A DNA stretch of 64,000 nucleotides from the NCBI GenBank assembly GCA_963995505.1, contig OZ023183.1, positions 14,628,671-14,692,670 on the forward strand, given 5' to 3'. The notes beneath the pieces were generated by a model. It ran no database searches and had not been told where the DNA came from. It saw only the letters and a list, made by a program, of their open reading frames with translations. Of this stretch, positions 1-11,382 are shown piece after piece. How positions within the stretch are numbered: the stretch's first letter is position 1; each line of letters begins with the position of its first letter. The position numbers and the translations under genes were made by a program. Origin of the DNA: Hypericum androsaemum (Eukaryota > Streptophyta > Magnoliopsida > Malpighiales > Hypericaceae).

Positions 1-443
1 GCAATAAATACGTAAATAGCTAAAAATTATTTTGTCTATATTCAAATGGCATAAAATATCGGCTTATAGCGTTGTTCAAATGCTATACTCGATTGAAATA
101 TTTTGTTTACAACAAGACGATGATCAAAAAGACTATTTGAAGGTAATCCAAAACATGAATGATGATGTAAAATTCATCAAACAAGCAAGTCTAGCATAAA
201 TTAGTATATTAAAATATTGTTAACATTCGTGAAGTATGTAAAAATATGTATATTAATTAAAAAATATCACTTTATACGAAAATTAAGACCGAGATTTAAC
301 ACTAAATTTTTTTGAAAAAGTATTAATTATTACGATAGAAAAATTATTAAATTTTAACACTGGTCTCGACTCAGGACCGAGACTTTTTATTAATTTAGAG
401 AGATTATCAGTTTACAGGAGATCACTTTATAGAGATTTTATTG
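1..443 (-). mobile_element. pogo-like (Tc1/mariner) DNA transposon, truncated by window edge
   Basis: The right end reads ACTTTATAGAGATTTTATTG followed by TA, matching the terminal style of the complete pogo-like element at 23955-24581. Around 60-200 it carries the same decayed coding stretch as that element: conserved words around 'VVQMLYSIEIF' and poly-Asp remnants that look like the C-terminus of a pogo/Tigger-type transposase. The reading frame is broken by stops, so this is a dead copy. It sits about 250 bp downstream of the VPS45 copy A stop codon. The left end lies outside the window. Family assignment rests on terminus and TA target-site style, from memory of Emigrant/Lemi1-type elements. 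Confidence 0.6.
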
Positions 444-698
444 TATTAAGGTTCTCTCTGTTGTCTAGGGTAAGAGGAAGCACACAGTCATGAAGGCGAC
501 CAAGAAGAACATCTAGCTTCATGGACGACCTCTGCTCCAACACCAAAATATGGACCATGTGAGCACCAAAATTCGTGGCGAAGGCAGAAAGCTCGTGGCT
601 ACTAAGGCCTTACGAGTCGGTTTGTGAACAAAATTCAATCCAGTCATTTGCAACATCAAGGCTCTTAGTCAAAGATAGTGCTGCTCCTTAAAACAGAA

Positions 699-3600
699 TT
701 ATGAACACCGACTTATGCATCGCAAAGTCATCTTAGCTTCTTCCAGGTCCTTCAGAAAACTGCAACAGGAAAAATGATAACGATGCACCTATAAGGTTAA
801 TAACAGAGAAATGAAAACTTCAAAGTGCAGTTTCCCATTTTATGATGCTAAGTCTCAGAACATGAGCTAGATGCGGATCTATAAAAGTTCAGGTGTCACA
901 AGGACGAGCTAACGAGATAAACCATGTACAGCAGATATTTGTAATGTTCAAGTGAGACATCATTCGCTGCCTGAACGTGTCAGGTTGCTTACGTATCAAT
1001 TATTTGCGAGGAACTACAACATTATCTGACAATAGGAAAAATTACAAACAACAACGAAAATACCTCTTGGAATTCAGAACAACTGAACCACCGAGTATAA
1101 AACGAATCCCAGGATTTGTAGCATTTAGCAAAGCAACAGAACGGGACTCCTCATACGTTGTTCCACCAACAATGAATATAATCACATCTTGAGGCCTGCA
1201 CATGATACAATGGAACCTTAATCTGATCCTTGTCTTTCCACATTTTACCAGAGATGAGGAAACAATTTTATCATATCAAGGCTACAATTGTTGTTCAACA
1301 ATGTTCATGGTAACAGTGAAAAAGACAGTAGAAGAAAAAACTAAGGCGGTTCACTGTTCCAGAGACATAAAGAGACTGTTTACTGTATTTTTCTCTTTGT
1401 CTAGACCAGAAGCACAAGGATCTCCCAAACTCAACCTAAATCAATTAGCAATGGAATTTCCTACAACTCCAGAGAAGCATGTTCAAGATAATACCAACCT
1501 TCCTTGCTGAAAGTGATTTCCCACGAAAGGGTAGTCTACATCTTTCATCCGTCCTTTAATTATGCTTTCCATTGTTTGGAACAAAAGAGGTTGATGCTGG
1601 GTGTAAACATTTTCAACTCCCTGTAATCAAGGTGAAACATATATGATATATGTAAGAATCTAAAATAAAAAAACTGGAAAATACAAAAGGCAAAAGCAAA
1701 TTGAAATTCAAAACAAACCTTTAGACCGCGAGCCATGTTACGCGCAATGTTAAGTAGATCTCTATTACCATAAAGATCTCCAGTTCGTTTATCCACGCCA
1801 GCTTGCGCTAGGAGGAATTCAGCTAGCTGTCACAGTAAGAGGATAAATGTGTCAAACCTTGTTAACTTTAATATCTTAGCACAACTGTTCAATATTTGTT
1901 TTCTTGCAATGGCACTGTCAAAACCAGAAATATTGTACTGATTTCAAGCACAAATACCATCCCGTGGTTGAAAGAAAGTAAAAAACCACAAGAAGTGATC
2001 GCAAGGAAAGTCTACAAATAATTCAAAGCATACAAGCAAAATACTGATGTTTGATGTCTTACCATTGGCTTGTACTGGGGTGATATAAAAGACAGTTTGT
2101 TGAAAAGCTGCATCAACTGTACAGGGCTCTCTTTCTCGTAACGTAAAGCATACAGCATTACTAAACGTAGGCGGTCAAAATCAGACACACTTTCATTATT
2201 CAATAGATTTGTAACAGCCTGTAGAGAAACATTTAGGATAAATTCAAGGTTCATCATCAGAATGTTCACACACATAGCATTATGCAAACTAATCCAATGT
2301 AAATAGATAACTTCTATGGTAGGACATCAATTGCTTAACTTTGACATATCAAGAAGCACACCACTAGATGTACTACCAAAAGATGTTTCGACTCAAACAA
2401 GATTTTTTTTCATGCTACAACGTCCATGTCATACTGGATAGCATTCTAATTTTTTTGCTAGATGCATGATAGCTGTTTGAGAGCATTCACCCGGAATAAG
2501 GAGCCACATAACTGACAATGACTATCATAGACCAACTCAAGTAACATACAAACTTTTTAATTTTAATTCATCCTTTTTGAAAGGTAATTTAACTTGATCT
2601 TACAAGAAGAAATATTGTGACTGCACAGGAGGCAGCGGAACCCCTTTATCCAGATAGGACATGTTTTGGAGTACAAAAGTAATCCAATCACTTTTTGTTC
2701 CAAAGCTAACAATGATTGATTAGTTGGAATGATTCTATTACTAGACGGCATCTTGACCTGGAATGTATGCAACACTCGTTTATGACAGAGAAGATAAAAA
2801 TTAATTAAGCCAAATAACATATGAAGTACCTCAAAAGCTGCACCTTGTCCACCATTGCAAGCCAATTCCTGTTCTGTTTGTGAAATTGTCATGAGCTTTC
2901 GCTCTTCAACTATCTTGCTCATCTCAGTGACTAATGTGACATGTTTTGAAACATTGCCATGCATTTTCCTATACTCGGGGTAGTTATCAACAAACTTGGC
3001 CATGTCCTCTACAAAGATACAAATCATAATTTCAAGGGAATAATCCATGCAACTAGGTAAGCGTAACTTCTGATCAAAGTAAGAAAAACTAGGGTCACCA
3101 AGTACCAACCTATTGTTTGGATATTTTGGTTGCTTTTAGCAACTTGTTGAAAATCGTCCACCATGTGCTTTATATTCATTCCAATGTCCCCAAAGTTCTC
3201 ATACATATTAGCTTTGAAAAACGAATCTTGCTCCGACGAGAGCACCACCTCCTGCAAGTGCAAACTGCATGAACATTAAAACATAACTAAAATTGTTAAT
3301 TATTTTACAGTTCGAACACATGAAGAAGCTAACTCAACCTGCTGATCTTTCTGAAATTCACCAATGCTTCTCAGGTCCACTTTGTTATCTTGGATTCCTA
3401 TCAATTCATGGACCATTGCCTGCATGAATAGAGAATCTTGTCATGGAGTTACTCCTGAGCCTAAAGACTTTGTAAGAACTTGTTAAGCAGTAGCTAGAAT
3501 AGACAATGTAAATGGAGTACCTGATAAGTCCATTGGTTTAGCAAAGGAGTTACAGGATCATCCCTCCTATCCAGTATCAGCAACAACGGTGAAATTTCTG

Positions 3601-5410
3601 TTCTTCTGAAGTCAAAAAGTCCACTTTCTTGCTGGTACATCAATTTCTGCATGGTGCAAATGATGACAACATGCAATTATTTTCAAATAGAGTAATATCG
3701 CTTGTCTAAAACTACCAGAGAGAGTTTTCAAATAGAGTAATATCGCTTGTCTAAAACTACCAGAGAGAGTTGAGGAATTTTCACAAGGTAAAATGTCAAT
3801 ATACAACTATTTTCATTATGAATTTTACTGTTAGATGCAACAACGAACCCCAAAACAAAGATTACTTAATAATAGAAGTATTAGCACGGTCAAGCGAAAA
3901 GTAAAATGCCTATGATAATACATTCCTAGATGAAATACTAACAATAAAAATATGCTGCATGCATGTCTAGGGGAACAAGCTTGGCTATCATGTGTTGATG
4001 TCACTGCACTATTAGCTTAATACATATGCATTAACTTCTGCTGACATATATGAAAATACGCATTCCAGATAGCTGAAACCCAATAAATGAACAAGAAGCA
4101 AAACATTTATCAATTAATTTGCAAAAGGAACCTTTTCAAATTGGCTGCAAGATGTGCACACTCCATTTTATCTACATGTACAGCTCTTAGCTTGAAGTTT
4201 TACTCACCGATGTTTCATGAGCTATTCTTTTTGCGGCATCAGAGGTTCTCTGATACCGGATGACCGGTCTTCGTTTCAACGCCAGAAAAAGTGCAGCAAT
4301 CCCATCCACAACTCTGTCACAGAAATGCTGCAAGCCAGGAGGGTCATCCATTGCTGGCATCATATATATGGGTTTCGATGGAATGTTCAATGTGAAATGG
4401 AATGGATCAACTGCAACAAAATCCGTATAAAACTCCTGCAAGCGTAAAATCTCTAACCAACATCAGTGCAACATATTATTTATTCACAGAAATTTCTCTT
4501 CGAAAACAAAGGAACTATATCCTGTACCAGCAATAAGATCAATTAAGTCCATTAAAACCTTGCTGTCATCTCGTACTAGCACGCTATAATAGTACTAAAA
4601 TTAGTACTCTCCACTGTCCTTGACAGAGAGGAATCATCGACAGGACCACAAGTGTGAGCTCCGAGAATAAAACTTCAAAACCAGTTTGCCAATTTACGAA
4701 CCCGTCAAGACAACTGCAGCACGGAAAGCAGCAAAGAGAAACTTCTGAACAGAAAACTTTCAGAAAAGAGGCAAGTGGACCAATGACCTGAACTTGTTGC
4801 ACAACTTCCTGCTCATCTGAATCAGCCAATATATGAATCTGGGTGTCCTTCAACATGTTCGAGAAAACTGCAAACACAGAATGGGAAAGAAATCTGACCC
4901 ATAAAATTCAAAAGCTAACATCACTAAGAGCAAGTCAACTATACTAAAAATTCTTCAACAGGAGCTTACAGAGATGGTACTCCCCGAACCTCGGACTCGC
5001 CAGCTGATGCCGCAAAAGCTGAATATTCTCGGACGACGGGCGGAGGAAGCAAACCGCTTTGAGATGCGACATTGACTCCCTTGACTTAGAAACGGAGTCC
5101 ACCAACTCCACCAGGAACACTTCCTTCTGCAGAAGCTCGGACTGGGAATACACAACACTCACCACGCTAACCTGCAAACGAACGAAGACACAAATCTTCT
5201 TCACCCTGTGCGTGTATTTCTGTCTGGTTCGATCTCAAGCACCAAAAAGTAATCGAAAATGTTTATAAAAAAAAAGAAACCGTTTCATGTTTGGAGAAAG
5301 ATTCAGTTTCGGTTAATTACCGTTTGGGAATCGAGGATGAGGACCTTCATGCCGGAGATGTCCTGGAGCATGCGGTTGATGTAATCCCGTACGGCCGTCA
5401 CCACCACCAT
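699..5410 (-). CDS. VPS45: Vacuolar protein sorting-associated protein 45 homolog, copy A
   Basis: SM-family (Sec1/Munc18) protein that binds a trans-Golgi/endosomal syntaxin and supports SNARE-driven fusion on the route to the vacuole. I spliced 13 exons: 5321-5410, 4970-5171, 4788-4867, 4208-4435, 3521-3646, 3339-3419, 3110-3251, 2830-3008, 2063-2218, 1719-1826, 1499-1620, 1064-1195 and 699-759. All junctions are GT-AG and in phase, giving 568 residues, close to the roughly 569 of Arabidopsis VPS45. Sec1-domain landmarks are visible, including [20 protein letters not shown] near the start, [36 protein letters not shown] and [14 protein letters not shown]. Compared with copy B it has changes at sites the family conserves: M153-D154 where B has V-V, HMVDD for RMVDD, and FISPQ before YKPM. 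The last dozen residues differ entirely from B. It is intact, but constraint may be relaxed. Confidence 0.96.
3686..3770. repeat. 45-bp tandem duplication in VPS45-A intron
   Basis: A unit of about 45 bp beginning TTTTCAAATAGAGTAATATC is present twice, head to tail, between exons 4 and 5 of VPS45 copy A. The matching intron of copy B (around 58010-58055) has the unit once, so the duplication arose after the two genes separated. Confidence 0.85.
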
Positions 5411-5620
5411 CCTCCTCTTCCCTTCTAGTCCGCCGCTGATGGATCGAGGTCAGAAATTGTGGTTAGATCTGCGTGGAATCGACTTTGAAATGGGAGAGAA
5501 GAACAGAAGGTTCTCGCGGAGGTGGTGGACCAAAACGCTGCGTTTTGGTCAAGCTTAACGCGCCATTTTGATTTTGTTAGCTTAACCATCAGAAATGTAA
5601 TTAACTAACTTTATTTTGTC
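5411..5620 (-). promoter_or_regulatory. VPS45-A 5' leader and proximal promoter
   Basis: This stretch is homologous in inverted orientation to 54150-54290 plus 55925-56030 upstream of copy B. It includes the segment containing CCAAAACGCTGCGTTTTGG, a near-perfect palindrome at about 5530-5550, and an AACGCGCCATTTT block. In copy A the region is contiguous; in copy B it is split by a 1.6-kb insertion. Homology stops near 5620. Promoter function is inferred from position and conservation only. Confidence 0.5.
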
Positions 5621-5689
5621 TTGATCCAGTGCCTATAATATTAATCAATTTGTGCGCGTTTTTTATTGGTGTATTTATAAAAGGTTCCG

Positions 5690-6185
5690 ACCTCCAGATG
5701 GCGCTTTAGCTGGAAATCCGGGTCAAGAGTTGGTGGTGTTCTTAGAGATGCTTCTAGTCACTGGCTCTGGGCCTTCGCCGAAGGCATTGAGCATTGCACA
5801 GCCCTTGTGGTAGAACTTTGGGCACATAGTTTAGGACTTGAGATGGCATGGGAGTATAGCTTTTGCCGGGTTGTTGTTGAGGTGGATTCTTTCCTAGCTA
5901 TACTTTGTGTTGGCCGTGACATTTTGAGAGACAACCCGCAGTCTACTCTGATCAGTTGAGCCAAGGATCTTCTAAAAAGAGAGTGGGAGACTCAAATACA
6001 CCGCACATGGAGGGAAGGAAATCGTGTCGTTGATGTTTCTATCCAAGCATGCCCGATCTACTATGATTATGTATTGCCTCACTTTCTATTTCATGTTTGC
6101 CTGAATGTTTATCTTGATGATTTAAAAGAGGTTAGCTTACCCCGATGTACTCGCCTATGTATGTCAACATGTGATTAATAAAAAT
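5690..6185 (+). mobile_element. LINE-type RNase H domain remnant
   Basis: With frame changes and one stop, the translated stretch reads as the RNase H-like C-terminus of a plant non-LTR retrotransposon. Visible pieces are DGALAGNPG near the start, GGVLRDASSHWLWAFAEGI, ELWAHSLGLEMAWEYSF, then VEVDS and a final REGNRVVDV. The frame is broken near 5740 and again by a TGA near 5957. It lies beside the VPS45-A promoter and marks where homology with copy B is interrupted. No upstream reverse transcriptase is present, as expected for a 5'-truncated LINE. Confidence 0.7.
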
Positions 6186-6210
6186 TAGTGAGTTAGTATC
6201 CCTCGAATTT

Positions 6211-6660
6211 TACCCTAAAAAATTCCAATTGTCTTGAAATACGGTATACATAATTTATTATCTTTATAATTTTATTTGGTTGAAATTGGTATTAATTATT
6301 TTGTTGTTCTGAAAGTCAATCCCATCATGTGTAGTTTAGTTATCATCATGAAAAAACTGGGTGACAATCATAGAAATTACAAATAGTTAATGACCATAAA
6401 TAGTTTTTTTTTCTTTTATTATGAACCACATGGTACTTCGATGAAGACAATCGAAATTTGTTCTCAGATGAAAAGGGGAAAAGTGCACTCGTATCGTTGT
6501 CTCTCACATTGGCACTGTGTAGTATAAAATATGTAGAAGGAGTCCAATTTTTATCACTTAGAGAATATAAATAGTTGCTCAAAATTTTTTTTACGAAACA
6601 ACGTCGTTTTGAGGTCCACATAAACTACCCAATCAGTAGAGAGACTGGAATAACTCGTTA
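6211..6660. repeat. Block shared in inverted orientation with 52900-53550
   Basis: The stretch around 6325-6520 (TAGTTTAGTTATCATCATGA, then CATAGAAATTACAAATAGTT, then AGACAATCGAAATTTTGT-like text) matches the reverse complement of 52930-53060. Together with the VPS45 pair this suggests the inverted duplication extended about 1 kb further and was later interrupted by different insertions on each side. It may instead be an unrelated dispersed repeat. No coding capacity is seen. Confidence 0.5.
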
Positions 6661-6699
6661 CTGAAGTGGAATGTTGGTAAATTATCAAAATAGTATCAA

Positions 6700-7460
6700 T
6701 ATTTTTTTAATAACACCTCAAGCCCTCTTCCTTCTCTCATTCTTTCCTGCTTCTTTCTCAAAACCTCCTCAGATCACCATGATTATTTCAATTTAAGTTT
6801 CCCATTAAACTCATTTCCCTTTGTCTCACAAATCACTCCATAAACCCCCAATGCGTAGAAAAGACAACATATGTGCTCCTATATCCAAATTGGGTAATCA
6901 TCAGTTACCAAACCCATACTTGAACAGTACGCCCCAGAACTAGTTATTGCCCTTGATGGGCCGCCACCGCCATCCTCCCCGATGTAGTTGATGCTTTGAG
7001 ACATCTTGAGACTAGACGACTTGTCGAACCGACCCCGCGTGATCGACATGGCTCTCTCATTGACTTTGTTGCTGCAGAAGGGACCTTAAATTTGGCAATA
7101 GAATTTGAACTTCATGCCATCACAGGATCGTTGAGTTATATTCAAAAGAACCTCCCCTACTCAATCTACACGGTGCAAGACTTTGAACTTTTAGTTGATT
7201 ATCTTAATTCATCTTCTATGAATATCAATTAGGATATTGAACTTTTAGCTATAGAAACACGAACTTTACTTTCGAATTTAACTATGTGTAATCTATCTTT
7301 TATAACTAGAAATACAAATCAAGTGGTTGATTGGTTGGCTATCATCTCCAAGACTATGTATTAGCTTGGAGAATGTTGTATCCAACCCTCCTTGTGAGCT
7401 AGAGTATTACTTTTGTACGAATTTTAGATTAATGAAGTCCTAAGATATTAATTGCAAAAA
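6700..7460 (+). mobile_element. Decayed LINE RNase H tail and unassigned flank
   Basis: Around 7290-7345 the sequence decodes to NTNQVVDWLA, the usual end of the RNase H-like domain in plant LINEs, followed by stops and a short A-run near 7457. Upstream (6990-7230) is a weakly coding-like stretch including NLAIEFELHAITGS that could be an older part of the same domain. It is too decayed to delimit. 6660-6990 holds nothing else I recognise. Confidence 0.45.
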
Positions 7461-7968
7461 AAAAAAAATTCAATGGGAGGATTAAGGCCTACCATTTTGT
7501 GATGAGTGATAGAGAATTGGGGTTCAATTCCGGAGAAGAAACTCGAGATACGGCTACCACATCCAAGGAATGATTTACTCATAAAATATTTGATATATCA
7601 AAAGAAAAACTCAATGTATAAAATTAATATATAAATATTGGGATTGGATTCAGTGCTCAGAACATAGTGCATCTCGCGAAAACAATGGTTCATTAATGGG
7701 GCGATAATGATACACAATACGCAAACAATGATACATATTACATTTTACAATGATACGCAATACGACTAACAATGGTACATATTACTGGTTAAACAATTTT
7801 AGTTAAGGTGCAAGTTGTCGGATCACCTATTCGATCAATTGCCTGGTAAAACTATTTAAAAAAATCAAACGATTAATTGTGTGTTTCTTTGTATAGTTGA
7901 GGATGGTTCGATTTATGTTATCATCATTGAGGCAAAAAATAAAAGAAATTCAAGTTGGCCCGATCTAA

Positions 7969-8061
7969 TACACAATGCGACAAACAATGTTACACAATGC
8001 GACAAACAATGGTACACAATTCGACTAACAATGGTACACAATACGACTAACAATGGTACAT
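7969..8061. repeat. 22-bp minisatellite, about four copies
   Basis: The unit TACACAATGCGACAAACAATG plus one base is repeated about four times with few changes (7969, 7991, 8013, 8035). Diverged relatives occur at 7706-7790. The surrounding 7460-8108 is otherwise AT-rich and featureless. Confidence 0.85.
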
Positions 8062-9498
8062 CGCACTTTTAAAATACAAAATTTCAAAATTACCCCTATG
8101 TAATCTCTAGGAAAAAGTCCATGTTAGTACTTTGTAGTTTCACTTTTTCACAATTTAGACTATGTGGTTTAAATTGTTAATTCAGTCCCTGTGATTTATA
8201 CATTTTTCCCGGACAGGTCCAAGGTAGGTGTCCGGCCATACGGGCTTGAAACAATGTAATTTTTTACCCGAGGTGGCGGACACATGGCGACCCATTGGAT
8301 TTAGTTACTACTGACGTGCAATACGACAATTACCGAAATAGTCCAAATTTGTTTATATTTTTTTCAAAACTTCAACTTCCACCTCCTTGAAACACAAAAC
8401 GTCAAAACCTCTTCTTGGCCACTCATTACGAGTACCATATGTGGTTGGACCAGCCACCACAACTACTACGCTGGAAGCACAATATCTTAACTACTCCACC
8501 AAAACATAGAACATAGCTTACTCGCAAAAAGCATAATCCAAAGAATGAAGCAACGCAGTCGATATCGAATTCCCCAAAAACACAAAATGTTCACAAGGCA
8601 ACGAGGAATGCGAAACAATTACACCATCCCCACATCACCACACAAGGAACCAACAGCAACGCCGAACCGGACACAAACAAGAGGGCAAACCTAAAACCCT
8701 CCTCTCCTTTCAATTGAATTATAAGCATTTTAAATCCTCTCTCAAGGACTAAAACGCCCCAATCTGATGAGATCACAAAAAAAAAAAACCCCTCAAGCCA
8801 CTGCCTCTAAGTCAATCTTTTAGCCAACATGCAGGCACCCAATTCCTAAATCAGCGGAAACAAAATTGAAGAGACCTAATAGAGAAAAAAATAAATAGAG
8901 CAAAAAAAAAGGGATTGAAGAGAACAAAGAAGATCAAAATGGGAAATGGGTATTCTCGATGAGGGTCACATCTGAATTAATTAGCTTCCAATTCTAGTAC
9001 CAAGAGGAGAAAGAGGAAGAAGACACAAGAAATGGGTTTTCCTTTATTTCTATTTTTGTTATTTATTATGAGAAAGAGAGAGATGAGAGAGGGCAATTGC
9101 TTTGCTTCCTCGTTTTTTTCCTTTGGGTTTCTCAATTCAAGCAATTAAAGAGAGAGGGAGAGAGCGGACGAGGTGAGGCGATGGACGGGGAAGGGGACCG
9201 GGGCGATGGACGATGGACGTTGGAGCTGGCCAATTATGGATCAAAGCCAAGAATTTGTGTTCCCAATGAGTGTGAGTGAGTGTGAGAGAAGGTTGAAGAT
9301 GAAGTTCTGGAAAAATATATAAATAAATTGGAACTGTTTATGTAATTATCATATTACACGTTAGCAAAAACTAAATCTACTGGTTTTCAACGTGTCCGCC
9401 ACGTGAGGTACAAAATTTAGCGTTTTAAGCCCTTTTGATTGGACAGTTACCCTGGAACGGAAAAAAAGTGTAAATAAAAAAAAGTGAATTACTAATTT

Positions 9499-11097
9499 GG
9501 GAAAAGTTTACTTAAGTACCCTGTGGTATCGCAAAAAATCAAGTCAGTACCCTGTAGTTTAAAACGTATCAATTGAGTCAAACTTGTTCCAATTAAAATC
9601 AATTAGAGGCCCGGGCAGCTGCCCGAACCTTACCCGTCTTGCCCGAACCCTGCTCTGCCACGTCGACCAGCCACATCAGCAAATGACGCCACGTGGATAC
9701 CCTCTTCCCTCCCCTCTCCTCCTTCCCAATTCCCATCCCTCTCCTCTATCCCTCTCCATCGTTGTACTAAAACAAAAACAAAAGGTTTTGTCTCCTCTCT
9801 CCAGCATCTCGTTGACAAGCAGAATTTTTCATTGTTGTAGTACCCGATTACCATAATTCATCATGAAATTAAACAACTAACTCTTTCATTCTACGGACTT
9901 AATTAATCTCCTTCATCGCAAATATCTAATTAATTAATTCATTTTTATTTTTTCATTGTATACTTTATTCCTTCGTCTTCCTTGGTAAACGTTCACTTCA
10001 AATCTTGCAAACGATACTAGAACCATTATCAAAGTTCCGTCTTCCATCCTCACTCATCATCGACGCCGAAAACCGCTTCTCGTTGGCACGCCGCGATGAT
10101 GGAGAGGCACATCTTCAGTTTCATCTTCACAGGTTCGGCGGAGGCGGCTATGGATGGCTGCGACCAGCGGCGGCTCCAATTCTGTTATAAATAAGACGCC
10201 GACGATGTCCTCCCGATCTGACGCCGATGACGAAAGACGCTGACAACACGTGCCCTGCTCTACGGCCATCGCTCTAGAAGCTTCTTCCATGCATCTGTCA
10301 TGTTCGGGTCAGCCACCGACGAGTTCATCAAGGGCACGGTCCATCCAAACAGCATCGCCGTCATCACCCTCGACCGCCCCAAGGCCCTCAATGGACACGT
10401 CAGCCACCGGCGAATTCGACAATGGGCTCGTGGAATTAGGAGTTATCAATTTCAATTAGGGTTTCCATCGCTTAAATCATTTCACCGGAACATAGAATCT
10501 GTAGATTTGGGTTGTACTTGGGGTACCCCGGCGAGATCCTCACTGCCAAGGTCACCGGCGCCAGCTTCAATGAATACGGGCCCCATGGGAGGAAGTTCCT
10601 CCTCCCTACCCTGTGGGACCCGCAGCTTCAACGCGCACCGACGAGCTCGGGTGAGGAGCGACAGATGAAGAAGGGGAGAAAAGGCCCTCGTTGCGGCGAA
10701 GAACGACATATTGTCGTAGTGGTGACACTAGAAAGAGCTAAACGGGGAAAATGGTACCCATTTGGGATTTGGGAGGAATGAGTTGGTCTGGAAGTTATTG
10801 TTTGGAAAGCTTTGGTGGATGTGGGGAGGAGAGAGAGGGGAAGGAGGAGAGAGAGGGAAGAAAGAGGGGAAAGAGGAGAGAGGAGATGTTCATGTGGCGC
10901 CACATCATCAAAAAAGTCTGATGTGGCTGGTCCACGTGGCCGGGCAAGGTTCGGGCAAGACGAGCAGGAGTCGGGCAGCGCCCGGGCCTCTAATTGATTT
11001 TAATTGGAATAAGTTTGACTCAATTGATACGTTTTAAAATACAGGATACTAACTTGATTTTTTACAATACTACAGAGTACTTAAGTGAATTTTTCCC
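9499..11097. mobile_element. MULE with long inverted repeats and captured gene fragment (probable Pack-MULE)
   Basis: Inverted arms of roughly 120-150 bp start GGGAAAAGTTTACTTAAGTA on the left and, read inward on the other strand, GGGAAAAATTCACTTAAGTA on the right. Both sides carry the 9-bp direct repeat TACTAATTT (9490-9498 and 11098-11106), the size expected for Mutator-like transposition. The interior is GC-rich and encodes no transposase. At about 10291-10400 (+) it carries a short piece resembling the N-terminal region of plant 3-hydroxyisobutyryl-CoA hydrolase-like proteins. It ends 285 bp upstream of the SPT5 start codon. Confidence 0.8.
10291..10400 (+). pseudogene. Captured 3-hydroxyisobutyryl-CoA hydrolase-like fragment
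   Basis: The frame reads [20 protein letters not shown] then RPKALNG, closely like the start of the enoyl-CoA hydratase/isomerase fold in plant HIBYL-CoA hydrolase-like proteins (valine catabolism). The usual continuation after KALN is absent and the frame runs into unrelated sequence, so only part of one exon is present. A further stretch at 10512-10620 reads [20 protein letters not shown] and may be a second captured piece; I could not identify its source. Identification is from memory. Confidence 0.55.
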
Positions 11098-11145
11098 TAC
11101 TAATTTTGAAATGAAATCAGAGGATACTAATTTAAACTTTACCCT

Positions 11146-11382
11146 AATTTTTAATATTACAGATTTGTTATTGCGCGCACGAGGGCCTTGTTGGTGGGCC
11201 AGTACTGCCTATATATATCCAATGAAATATGGTATAATGATACATAATGAACGGAGGCCAAGGGGGGGAAAACTAGACTGCCTTAGATTTCTGTCCAAAC
11301 TCCAAAGCAACCTTTCCCAATTCTCAACTTCTTCTTCTTCGACGTTCCTTGGTCAGCCGAAACCAATCCATAATCCCTAACG
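11146..11382 (+). promoter_or_regulatory. SPT5 proximal promoter and 5' leader
   Basis: Between the nested transposons and the SPT5 start codon only about 240 bp remain. A possible TATA element, TATATATCC, is at 11211-11219, about 165 bp before the ATG. A pyrimidine-rich tract of TTC repeats (about 11325-11340) lies in the presumed leader. Assignment is from position and motif only. Confidence 0.35.

Larger units (their letters stand above)
8109..11145. mobile_element. Old long-inverted-repeat element, interrupted by a younger MULE
   Basis: The left arm (8109 to about 8340) begins AGGAAAAAGTCCATGTTAGT and contains GAGGTGGCGGACAC. A matching inverted arm runs from about 9350 to 9498 and, after the younger MULE at 9499-11097, resumes at 11107-11145, ending CTTTACCCT. 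The arms align well through the GGCGGACAC block. The interior (about 8340-9350) has GC/purine-rich non-coding sequence and no recognised gene. No convincing target-site duplication was found, consistent with age. A MULE-type origin is likely because related arms occur in this window with 9-bp duplications. Confidence 0.6.

Noticed and set aside
7969..8061. CRISPR-like array
   Set aside because: Units are directly adjacent without unique spacers and the genome is a plant's.
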